From positions 3,614,501 through 3,678,500 of the forward strand of contig NZ_CP128477.1 in NCBI RefSeq assembly GCF_030369675.1: a DNA stretch of 64,000 nucleotides, in the 5' to 3' direction. Shown one piece after another: positions 57,413 to 64,000 of the stretch; positions within the stretch are counted from its first letter, which is position 1; each line of letters starts with the position of its first letter. The stretch is from Peteryoungia algae. Its GTDB lineage: Bacteria > Pseudomonadota > Alphaproteobacteria > Rhizobiales > Rhizobiaceae. The notes beneath the pieces are model-generated. The model was not told the origin of the DNA and ran no database searches. It was given only the letters and a program-made list of their open reading frames with translations. A program made the position numbers and the translations under genes.

Positions 57413-59023
57413 ATGAGCCTGGTCAAGAAATTCATGACCGTTGGTGGCGCGACGCTCGGCAGCCGCATCTTCGGCTTTGCGCGCGAAACCCTGATGGCCG
57501 CAGCCCTCGGCACAGGACCGGTCGCAGACGTCTTCTATGCAGCCTTTCGCTTCCCCAATCTCTTCCGCCGTCTCTTTGCCGAAGGTGCCTTCAACGCTGC
57601 CTTCGTGCCGCTCTTCGCCAAGGAGATCGAGGCGAACGGCACCGATGGCGCCAGGCGTTTTTCCGAGGAAGTCTTCGGCGTCCTCTTTTCCGTCCTGCTG
57701 ATCCTTACCATCGGAATGCAGCTTTCCATGCCGCTGCTTGTCCAGTGGGTCATTGCCCCGGGCTTCGCCGATGATCCGGAAAAGTTCGACCTGACGGTTC
57801 GCCTGGCGATCGTCATGTTCCCCTATCTGATGTGCATGTCCCTGACGGCCATGCTGAGCGGCATGCTGAATTCGCTGCACCACTTCTTTGCGGCTGCCAT
57901 CGCCCCTGTTTTCCTCAATGTCCTGATGATCGGGGCGCTCGGATGGGCGCTCTGGACCGGTGCCGATCCCGCCACGACAGCCTGGGCGCTCTCGTGGTCC
58001 GTGCTCGGGGCGGGTCTCCTGCAGATGGCCGTCGTCTACATCGGCGTGCGCCGTGCCGGCATCCGGATCGGCTTCAAGCGTCCGCGCTTCACCCCCAATG
58101 TGAAGCGCCTGCTGGTGCTGGCCGTCCCGGCTGCCGTCACCGGTGGCATCACGCAGATCAATCAGCTGATTGGCCAGGCCATCGCCTCGACGAAAGAGGG
58201 GGCGATTTCGGCTCTGCAATATGCCGATCGCATCTACCAGTTGCCTCTCGGCGTTGTTGGCGTAGCAGTCGCCGTCGTGCTCCTGCCGGAACTTGCGCGC
58301 GCGCTGAAGGGTGGGCACATGAAGGAGGCCGGCACCCTTCAGAACCGATCGATCGAATTCGTCCTCTTCCTCACGCTCCCCGCCGCCGCCGCTATCTGGG
58401 TTCTCTCCGACGAGATCATCCGCGTGCTCTACGAGCGCGGCGCCTTCAGTGAACAGAACACCGCTGTCGTTGCCTCGATCCTTGCTATCTACGGCATCGG
58501 TCTGCCCGGCTTCGTGCTGATCAAGGCGCTTCAGCCGGGATATTACGCCCGCGAAGACACCAAGACCCCGATGCGCTTCACCATGGTTTCGGTCGCGCTC
58601 AACACGGGCCTTGCCGTGACACTCTTCCCGATCTTCGAGGAAAGCGGCATTGCGATCGCCGAAGCCGCAGCTGGATGGACAAACACCGTCTTGCTGTTTT
58701 CGGTCCTGCTCTGGCGCGGCCATCTCGTCTTCGAATGGTCGCTCGTCACCCGCACCGTGCGCCTGATGATCGCGTCCGCGATCATGGCCGCCCTGCTCGT
58801 CTACCTGTCCGATCGCTGGTCGTCCTGGCTGTCGCCGGAAAGCCCGCTCTTTGATCAGGTTCTGGCTCTGGGTGCGCTGGTGGTCGTCGCCATGCCCGTC
58901 TATTTCGGCATTGCCTTCCTCATCGGCGGTGCCGATATCGGCATGATCCGCCGCAATCTGAAGCGCAGGAAGAAGGCCGCCGACGAGGCCGAAACGACCC
59001 CGTCCGCGCCTGATCAGCAATAG
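57413..59023 (+). CDS. murJ: Lipid II flippase MurJ (MviN)
   Basis: 536 residues with about 14 membrane segments. MviN-family motifs include GSRIFGFARETLMAAALG and RRLFAEGAFNAAFVPLFA near the N-terminus. It flips lipid II across the inner membrane for peptidoglycan synthesis. Its stop overlaps the opposing peptidase gene by 10 bp. glnD-murJ adjacency is common in alphaproteobacteria. Confidence 0.96.
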   Translation: MSLVKKFMTVGGATLGSRIFGFARETLMAAALGTGPVADVFYAAFRFPNLFRRLFAEGAFNAAFVPLFAKEIEANGTDGARRFSEEVFGVLFSVLLILTIGMQLSMPLLVQWVIAPGFADDPEKFDLTVRLAIVMFPYLMCMSLTAMLSGMLNSLHHFFAAAIAPVFLNVLMIGALGWALWTGADPATTAWALSWSVLGAGLLQMAVVYIGVRRAGIRIGFKRPRFTPNVKRLLVLAVPAAVTGGITQINQLIGQAIASTKEGAISALQYADRIYQLPLGVVGVAVAVVLLPELARALKGGHMKEAGTLQNRSIEFVLFLTLPAAAAIWVLSDEIIRVLYERGAFSEQNTAVVASILAIYGIGLPGFVLIKALQPGYYAREDTKTPMRFTMVSVALNTGLAVTLFPIFEESGIAIAEAAAGWTNTVLLFSVLLWRGHLVFEWSLVTRTVRLMIASAIMAALLVYLSDRWSSWLSPESPLFDQVLALGALVVVAMPVYFGIAFLIGGADIGMIRRNLKRRKKAADEAETTPSAPDQQ

Positions 59024-59433
59024 GTCCAGGTCCGCTTCGGGCCGATGTCGACATGCACGATGCCGTTGCAGTAGCGTCCGATCCCGCCGATGCCGGGTGC
59101 TGTTCGCGCGGCTGCGACGATCTTCTTCTCGGAAACGCCGGGCACACGGATGTCGGCGGCAAAACAGTGGCTGTGCTGGGACCGACCCGAGCGAGGACGG
59201 TGGCCGGAGGTGACGACCGGCTTCTTGCCGGTTTTCTTGGCGATATGGGCGAGAATGCCCTTCAGCTCGTCCGGAAAACAGTTGGCTTTGACGCTGACAC
59301 GCTGCAGCGTATAGGCAACGGCCGTGTCATGCTTCATGAAAAAATGGCGCTTCTTCTTTTCCACGGCCTCGACGGGGGAGAGGAGACCGAGCGAAAGAAC
59401 GCAGCCGAGCGCGACGCGAAACAAAGTGCGCAT
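59014..59433 (-). CDS. YcbK-like M15-type peptidase (DUF882)
   Basis: 139 residues with a signal peptide (FRVALGCVLSLGLLSPVEAV). The Zn site is readable: H and D in SQHSHCFAADI, with Cys in place of the usual Gly, and the last ligand in IVHVDIG. It should cleave peptidoglycan peptides in the periplasm or outer wall. The last 3 codons overlap the murJ stop codon region on the other strand, so the two ends are interlocked. Confidence 0.82.
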   Translation of the reverse strand: MRTLFRVALGCVLSLGLLSPVEAVEKKKRHFFMKHDTAVAYTLQRVSVKANCFPDELKGILAHIAKKTGKKPVVTSGHRPRSGRSQHSHCFAADIRVPGVSEKKIVAAARTAPGIGGIGRYCNGIVHVDIGPKRTWTYC

Positions 59434-59631
59434 GAGTGACCTTCTGGAATGAGTTTGTTGTTTTCAGCGATCCAGATCGCTTGCGGCAGTTTTCTATTCC
59501 TGAAAATGTGGCAAATTTGGTGCGCTTTGCTCGGATTGACGTTTTCGCCTGTTTTTTAGGCTGCCCGCGGGGCCCTTGGCGCCTCGCGAAATCATTCTCT
59601 AACCCCCTCGAATCAGGGAGGAAATTTGCCC

Positions 59632-59688
59632 ATGCGTGATTTTTTGAGCCCGAGCGTCACAAAGCGGACCGGAGGGTGTGATCTATGA
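59632..59688 (+). CDS. 18-residue leader ORF upstream of the VOC gene
   Basis: MRDFLSPSV begins at ATG 59632, with GGGAGG (59616-59621) 10 nt upstream, and ends with TGA at 59686-59688, which overlaps the VOC ATG (59685) as ATGA. It looks like a translationally coupled leader peptide. Protein expression is not shown; it is short enough to be chance. Confidence 0.4.
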   Translation: MRDFLSPSVTKRTGGCDL

Positions 59689-60083
59689 CCACGAACAGTC
59701 TCTTTCTCGTCAGTCTGCTGGTCGACGGCTACGACCGCGCGAAGGCCTTTTATTGCGAGGCTCTTGGCTTCGATTGCGTGGAGGACAAGGTAATGCCGGA
59801 TGGCAAGCGCTGGCTGGTGGTCCGTCCCAAGGGTGGAGAAGGTGCCGCCATCCTGCTTGCCGAGGCGGCAGACGAGACCCAGCGGGCGGCGATCGGCAAC
59901 CAGACCGGCGGCCGCGTCGGTTTCTTCCTGCGAACGGATGACTTTGCCCGTGACCATGCGCGTTTCCGTGACGCGGGTGTGCTCTTCCGGGAAGCCCCGC
60001 GCCACGAGCCCTATGGCACCGTCGCGGTGTTTCAGGACCTCTATGGCAACCTGTGGGATCTGATCGAACCGGCGAAGGTCTGA
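59685..60083 (+). CDS. VOC superfamily protein
   Basis: 132 residues. A VOC fold is indicated by LVDGYDRAKAFYCEALGFDC at the N-terminus and VAVFQDLYGNLWDLIEP at the C-terminus; the usual metal-binding Glu is in DLIEP. The start follows GGAGGGTG. The substrate is unknown. It may depend on the leader ORF that overlaps its start. Confidence 0.85.
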   Translation: MTTNSLFLVSLLVDGYDRAKAFYCEALGFDCVEDKVMPDGKRWLVVRPKGGEGAAILLAEAADETQRAAIGNQTGGRVGFFLRTDDFARDHARFRDAGVLFREAPRHEPYGTVAVFQDLYGNLWDLIEPAKV

Positions 60084-60195
60084 GCGCTAAGCGCCATGGA
60101 AGTGAGCGCTTGATTGCACAGCCTCTGCCGTGCATAAGCCGTGATCGACACGCGATCGCAAGATCGGGCCCTCCACCAGCCTGTTGAGGACAATC

Positions 60196-61260
60196 ATGGG
60201 TGAGTTCAAGCCGCTGGTATTCTCCGGCGTTCAGCCGACCGGCAATCTCCATCTCGGAAACTATCTCGGTGCGATCCGCAAGTTCGTCGCACTGCAGGAA
60301 AACAACGACTGCATCTATTGCGTGGTTGATCTGCATGCGCTGACGGCTCAGCTCGTCCACGAGGACATGCAGACCCAGATCCGCTCGATCACTGCCGCCT
60401 TCCTTGCCGCGGGCATCGACCCGAAGAAGCACATCGTCTTCAACCAGTCCCAGGTCCCGCAGCATGCGGAACTGGCCTGGATCTTCAACTGTGTCGCCCG
60501 CCTCGGCTGGATGAACCGCATGACCCAGTTCAAGGACAAGGCCGGCAAGGATCGCGAGCAGGCCTCGCTCGGCCTCTACGCCTATCCCAGCCTGATGGCC
60601 GCCGACATTCTCGTCTACCGCGCCACCCATGTGCCGGTTGGCGATGACCAGAAGCAGCATCTGGAGCTTGCCCGCGACATCGCCATGAAGTTCAACCTGG
60701 ACTTCCATGACAAGATCGTTCCCACCGGCCTCGGCATCGACATCAAGGTCGGTGAAGAGCCGGTTCACGCCTATTTCCCCATGGTCGAGCCGTTGATCGA
60801 TGGCCCCGCGCCGCGCGTCATGAGCCTGAAGGACGGCACCAAGAAGATGTCGAAGTCGGACCCGTCCGACCTGTCGCGCATCAATCTGATGGACGACCAG
60901 GATGCGATCTCGAAGAAGATCCGCAGGGCCAAGACCGATCCGGATGCATTGCCAAGCGAAGTCGACGGTCTGAAGGGCCGCCCCGAGGCCGACAATCTCG
61001 TCGGCATCTATGCGGCACTCGCCGACAAGTCGAAGGCCGACGTGCTCTCCGAATTCGGCGGCCAGCAGTTCTCGGTCTTCAAGCCGGCTCTGGTCGATCT
61101 CGCGGTCGAGGTTCTGGCCCCGATCAACGCGGAGATGCGTCGCCTCATGGAAGACCCCGGTCACATCGATGCGGTCCTCCGGGATGGCGGTGAACGTGCG
61201 CGTACCCGTGCCGAAAAGACCATGAACGAAGTCCGCGACATCATCGGATTCGTGCGATAA
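60196..61260 (+). CDS. trpS: Tryptophanyl-tRNA synthetase
   Basis: 354 residues from ATG 60196. Class I signatures are [11 protein letters not shown] (HIGH equivalent, HLGN) and [11 protein letters not shown] (KMSKS). It charges tRNA-Trp. GAGGA precedes the ATG; the TTG at 60184 is unlikely. A compact operon-like arrangement with the universal stress protein follows. Confidence 0.97.
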   Translation: MGEFKPLVFSGVQPTGNLHLGNYLGAIRKFVALQENNDCIYCVVDLHALTAQLVHEDMQTQIRSITAAFLAAGIDPKKHIVFNQSQVPQHAELAWIFNCVARLGWMNRMTQFKDKAGKDREQASLGLYAYPSLMAADILVYRATHVPVGDDQKQHLELARDIAMKFNLDFHDKIVPTGLGIDIKVGEEPVHAYFPMVEPLIDGPAPRVMSLKDGTKKMSKSDPSDLSRINLMDDQDAISKKIRRAKTDPDALPSEVDGLKGRPEADNLVGIYAALADKSKADVLSEFGGQQFSVFKPALVDLAVEVLAPINAEMRRLMEDPGHIDAVLRDGGERARTRAEKTMNEVRDIIGFVR

Positions 61261-61333
61261 GGTCTTGGTCGCTGGCGGGTCCGCCCGGAGCCCGCCTGCG
61301 CCACATGATATCTTTCCGGCGGCGGGGTCATCA

Positions 61334-61825
61334 ATGGTTTCAACGCGTCTGTCACGTCTTGAAGGTCATCGCCGCAAGTTCATGGCGGTCATCGACAACA
61401 CTCCGGAATGCTCGCGAGCGGTCCATTATGCCGGCCGCCGCGCGAAGAATTCCAATGGCGGACTGGTGCTGATCTACGTGATCCCGGAAGGTGACTTCCA
61501 GCAATGGCTGGGCGTCGAGGAGATCATGCGGGCCGAGGCCCGGGAAGAGGCCGAGGCGGTCATGGCCAAGGCAGCCCAGACGGTGCGCGATACGATCGGC
61601 ATCGAGCCTGAGCTCGTCATCCGTGAGGGAAGCGCCTATCCCGAGATCAACGGCCTGATCGAGGAAGACAGAGACATCGCGATTCTGGTCCTGGCCGCAG
61701 GCTCGACCAAGGAAGGTCCCGGCCCGCTGGTCTCGATGATCGCCGGACGCGGCGCTGCCTTCCCGATCCCGGTCACGGTCCTGCCGGATTCGCTGACGGA
61801 TGAGGAAATTGACGCGCTCTGCTGA
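61334..61825 (+). CDS. Universal stress protein family
   Basis: 163 residues from ATG 61334 (ATG 61382 is another option). Universal stress A fold: FMAVIDNTPECSRAVHYA, then LVLIYVIPEGDFQQ and ILVLAAGSTKEGPG, with the ATP-loop Gly pattern toward the C-terminus. Stress signal unknown. No general stress promoter motif is visible in the 73-bp gap upstream. Confidence 0.85.
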   Translation: MVSTRLSRLEGHRRKFMAVIDNTPECSRAVHYAGRRAKNSNGGLVLIYVIPEGDFQQWLGVEEIMRAEAREEAEAVMAKAAQTVRDTIGIEPELVIREGSAYPEINGLIEEDRDIAILVLAAGSTKEGPGPLVSMIAGRGAAFPIPVTVLPDSLTDEEIDALC

Positions 61826-61926
61826 TGTCGACTTCCTGACGATCGTGTCTTGAAGATGCGGCCCGCAAGGTCTATTTTGGAAATATTCTAATCTTTAGTG
61901 GTGCCCTCACCGCACCGGAGGCCATA

Positions 61927-62490
61927 ATGTTCATCCAGACCGAAGCCACGCCGAACCCGGCGACCCTGAAATTCCTGCCCGGCAAGGTGGTGATGCAGAC
62001 CGGCACGGCCGAATTCCGCGACGCCGATAGTGCGGCCGCGTCACCGCTCGCCTCGCGCATCTTCACGATCCCGGGCGTGACGGGCGTCTTCTTCGGCTAT
62101 GATTTTGTCACCGTCTCCAAGGACGGCCCGGAATGGCAGCATCTGAAGCCGGCCATTCTCGGCACGATCATGGAGCATTTCATGAGCGGTGCCCCCGTCA
62201 TGGGCACGGCCTCGACGTCCGCGCAAGTGGACAGCGACGAGGAGTTCTTCGATGCGGGTGACGAAACGATCGTTGCGACCATCAAGGAACTGCTGGAAAC
62301 CCGCGTTCGTCCCGCCGTCGCTCAGGATGGCGGCGACATCACCTTCCGCGGCTTCAAGGACGGCAAGGTCTTCCTCAACATGAAGGGCTCTTGCGCCGGC
62401 TGCCCGTCCTCAACCGCGACCCTGAAGCACGGCGTGCAGAACCTGCTCCGCCACTTCGTGCCCGAGGTGCAGGAAGTCGAAGCGGTCTGA
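61927..62490 (+). CDS. NifU-like Fe-S scaffold/carrier protein (Nfu type)
   Basis: 187 residues. An N-terminal Nfu domain (FIQTEATPNPATLKFLPG, ATPNP motif) is joined to a C-terminal NifU domain with the cluster-binding CXXC in GSCAGCPSST. It delivers 4Fe-4S clusters to target enzymes. The start follows CGGAGG. Confidence 0.93.
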   Translation: MFIQTEATPNPATLKFLPGKVVMQTGTAEFRDADSAAASPLASRIFTIPGVTGVFFGYDFVTVSKDGPEWQHLKPAILGTIMEHFMSGAPVMGTASTSAQVDSDEEFFDAGDETIVATIKELLETRVRPAVAQDGGDITFRGFKDGKVFLNMKGSCAGCPSSTATLKHGVQNLLRHFVPEVQEVEAV

Positions 62491-62511
62491 TTGGACCGGA
62501 CTGGAGACAAC

Positions 62512-63159
62512 ATGATCGTTCTTGCGATCGATACGGCGGGTGTGGACTGCGCAGCCGCCGTTTTTGAGTCCGAAACGGGCAAGATGCTCGGCCGCGTCAG
62601 CGAAACCATCGGGCGTGGCCATGCCGAACGCTTGATGGCCATGATCGATGATGCCCTGGCCGAAGCGAAGCTCACGCTGACCGATGTCGAGCGTATCGGG
62701 GTGACAGTCGGTCCCGGATCCTTCACCGGCATCCGCGTCGGTGTCGCCGCCGCCCGCGGGCTGGCTCTGGCACTCGGCGTGGAATGTGTCGGCGTATCGA
62801 CGCTGGAAGTCCTGGCCCGGACCGCATCCGGTTCCGAAAAACCCGTGCTGGCCGCGATCAACGCCCATCGCGATCAGGTCTATGCCCAGGGCTTCGAGCG
62901 TGATGTGCCGCAGGGCGAACCGCTGTTGCTCGAGCTCGACGATTATCTCGCCCGCGCGACTGCGCCCGGCATCGTGCTGGTCGGCTCGGCATCGGCCCTG
63001 GTGGAAGACCAGGAGGCTGAAACCGCTCCCGATCATTATCCGATCGATCTCGTTGCGCGCATCTCAGCAACTGCGAAAGCCCAGGGCAAGCCGAGGCCGC
63101 TCTATCTGCGCGGACCGGATGCGAAACCGCAAACCGGGTTTGCCGTATCGAGAGCCTGA
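62512..63159 (+). CDS. tsaB: tRNA threonylcarbamoyladenosine biosynthesis protein TsaB
   Basis: 215 residues from ATG 62512, with TGGAG 6 nt upstream; TTG 62491 is less likely. ASKHA-fold motifs are VLAIDTAGVDCAAAV, GRGHAERLMAMIDDAL and GPGSFTGIRVGVAAARGLA. It is a scaffold for TsaD in t6A37 synthesis. The stop is 1 nt before rimI, the conserved tsaB-rimI pair. Confidence 0.94.
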   Translation: MIVLAIDTAGVDCAAAVFESETGKMLGRVSETIGRGHAERLMAMIDDALAEAKLTLTDVERIGVTVGPGSFTGIRVGVAAARGLALALGVECVGVSTLEVLARTASGSEKPVLAAINAHRDQVYAQGFERDVPQGEPLLLELDDYLARATAPGIVLVGSASALVEDQEAETAPDHYPIDLVARISATAKAQGKPRPLYLRGPDAKPQTGFAVSRA

Positions 63160-63160
63160 C

Positions 63161-63658
63161 ATGCGCGACAGCCTGTTCTACCGCCAGCCCGAGTTCGAAA
63201 TCGTCCCCATGACCTCCGAACACTGCCGCGCGGTGGCCGGGCTGCATGCCGAGCGCTTCCCCCGCGCCTGGGGCGATGGCGAATTCCTCAGCCTGCTTTA
63301 CCAGCCCAATACCTTCGGCTTTGCCGCCTGGCAGACAAACACTCTCTTCTTCAAGGCGCCGCTATCGGGCTTTGTGCTCGCACGCGAAGTGGCCGGCGAG
63401 GCCGAGATCCTGACGATCGCCGTCAGCGACAAGGTCGCCCGCTTCGGCCTCGGCTGGCGGCTCATGCAGGCGGCGATGCGCGAGGCGAAGTTGAGGGGGG
63501 GCGAATCCATGTTCCTCGAAGTCGACGACGGCAACCAGGCGGCCCTCGGCCTCTACCGCAAGCTCGGCTTCGAGAAGGCTGGCGAACGGCCGGCCTACTA
63601 TATGAATGAAAACGGCCGCCGGTCCTCCGCGCTTGTCATGCGCCGCGATCTTCGCTAA
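63161..63658 (+). CDS. rimI: Ribosomal protein S18-alanine N-acetyltransferase RimI
   Basis: 165 residues. GNAT fold: ILTIAVSDKVARFGLGWRLM contains the acetyl-CoA binding segment, then MFLEVDDGNQAALGLYRKLGF. It acetylates the N-terminus of ribosomal protein S18; other GNAT targets are possible. Coupled to tsaB (1-nt gap). A dyad hairpin lies directly after it. Confidence 0.9.
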   Translation: MRDSLFYRQPEFEIVPMTSEHCRAVAGLHAERFPRAWGDGEFLSLLYQPNTFGFAAWQTNTLFFKAPLSGFVLAREVAGEAEILTIAVSDKVARFGLGWRLMQAAMREAKLRGGESMFLEVDDGNQAALGLYRKLGFEKAGERPAYYMNENGRRSSALVMRRDLR

Positions 63659-63660
63659 CC

Positions 63661-63681
63661 GGTCGGTTGGACGAACCGACC
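63661..63681 (+). promoter_or_regulatory. Inverted repeat between rimI and fur/mur
   Basis: GGTCGGTT (63661-63668) and AACCGACC (63674-63681) form a perfect 8-bp inverted repeat around 5 nt, between the rimI stop and the fur/mur start at 63703. It could be a transcript hairpin or an operator for the adjacent regulator. No U tract follows. Confidence 0.45.
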
Positions 63682-63702
63682 ATCTGCAGATAAGCTGACA
63701 CC

Positions 63703-64000
63703 ATGAATGACGCCCTGAAATCTTTGGAAACGCTGTGTGCCGAACGGGGCATGCGCATGACCGAGCAGCGCCGCGTCATTGCCCGCATCCTCGAGGAATC
63801 CGACGATCACCCCGACGTCGAGGAACTCTATCGCCGCTCGTCCAGGATCGACGCCAAGATTTCGATTTCGACAGTCTATCGCACGGTCAAGCTCTTCGAG
63901 GACGCCGGCATCATCGAGCGTCATGATTTTCGCGACGGCCGCTCGCGCTACGAGACCGTGCCTGAAGAGCACCACGACCACCTGATTGATTTGAAGACGG
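63703..64000 (+). CDS. Fur-family metalloregulator (Mur/Fur), cut by window end
   Basis: The first 99 residues are visible. Winged-helix DNA-binding domain: MRMTEQRRVIARILEESDDHP, then ISISTVYRTVKLFEDAGIIERH, and the start of the regulatory metal site at PEEHHDHLIDL. Its closest recognisable subgroup is the rhizobial Mur (manganese uptake regulator) branch of Fur. Neighbouring rimI is typical for this position in rhizobia. The C-terminal metal site is outside the window, so Mur rather than Fur is an inference. Confidence 0.85.
   Translation, partial: MNDALKSLETLCAERGMRMTEQRRVIARILEESDDHPDVEELYRRSSRIDAKISISTVYRTVKLFEDAGIIERHDFRDGRSRYETVPEEHHDHLIDLKT

Noticed and set aside
57350..59020. 556-codon minus-strand ORF opposite murJ
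   Set aside because: Shadow of murJ with alternating acidic and basic residues.
59434..59684. tRNA or small RNA gene before the VOC gene
   Set aside because: No cloverleaf or T-loop sequence is present; the interval has only the short leader ORF.

Overview
The window is about 61% GC chromosomal DNA from an alphaproteobacterium of the Rhizobiaceae (Rhizobium/Agrobacterium group). The evidence is PmtA and OlsB for phosphatidylcholine and ornithine lipids, a Mur/Fur-type regulator after tsaB-rimI, unlinked dnaA and dnaN, a rhizobial-type lptCAB-rpoN-hpf-ptsN block, an olsB gene closely matching the rhizobial family, and HWE/HisKA_2 kinases. It is a dense housekeeping region. I see no tRNA or rRNA gene, insertion sequence, prophage or CRISPR array. 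Both ends cut a gene (a histidine phosphatase on the left, a Fur/Mur regulator on the right).

Layout. 1-3.8 kb: histidine phosphatase, pmtA and dnaN on the minus strand, diverging from rsmI-yraN. 3.87-8.2 kb: ugpBAEC glycerol-3-phosphate importer behind a multi-repeat Pho box. 8.3-11.5 kb: cupin protein, gshB, yifB/comM. 11.6-18.1 kb: HWE kinase, cysK, two divergent LysE/RhtB exporters, dut, prfC, HAD phosphatase. 18.2-22.8 kb: TPP riboswitch-thiD, pirin, class II amidotransferase, MmcQ/YjbR protein, coaBC. 22.9-25.9 kb: a three-gene signalling operon (CHASE3 kinase, single-domain receiver, receiver-HisKA_2 kinase) lying between coaBC and ubiB. 26-30.7 kb: ubiE-ubiB, mutM, enoyl-CoA hydratase, rpsT. 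30.7-33 kb: a long non-coding leader and dnaA. 33.2-38.2 kb: hemW-rdgB, VOC protein, rph, hrcA-grpE. 38.3-43.4 kb: lptC-lptA-lptB-rpoN-hpf-ptsN on the minus strand. 43.7-49.4 kb: ihfB, LapA-domain protein, two RNA methyltransferases, lspA, olsB, a small unknown gene and a LysR regulator. 49.4-64 kb: malic enzyme, mutS, glnD, murJ, an M15-like peptidase, VOC protein, trpS, universal stress protein, NifU-like protein, tsaB, rimI and fur/mur.

Main themes. (1) Phosphate economy: ugpBAEC and olsB both carry Pho-box-like repeats, so scavenging of glycerophosphate and replacement of phospholipid by ornithine lipid may be co-regulated; pmtA has a separate dyad in its leader. (2) The most striking non-coding signal is a perfect 52-bp dyad (25901-25952), GGAAC-N16-CGTT-GC-AACG-N16-GTTCC. 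It reads as two face-to-face general-stress-sigma (EcfG/RpoE2-type) promoters, one of them about 30 nt before the transcript of the three-gene signalling operon. (3) thiD is preceded by a TPP aptamer with a readable off-switch that hides its ribosome binding site. (4) Four GANTC (CcrM) sites fall within 126 bp of the dnaA leader. Most long ORFs opposite real genes are GC-skew shadows and are not listed.
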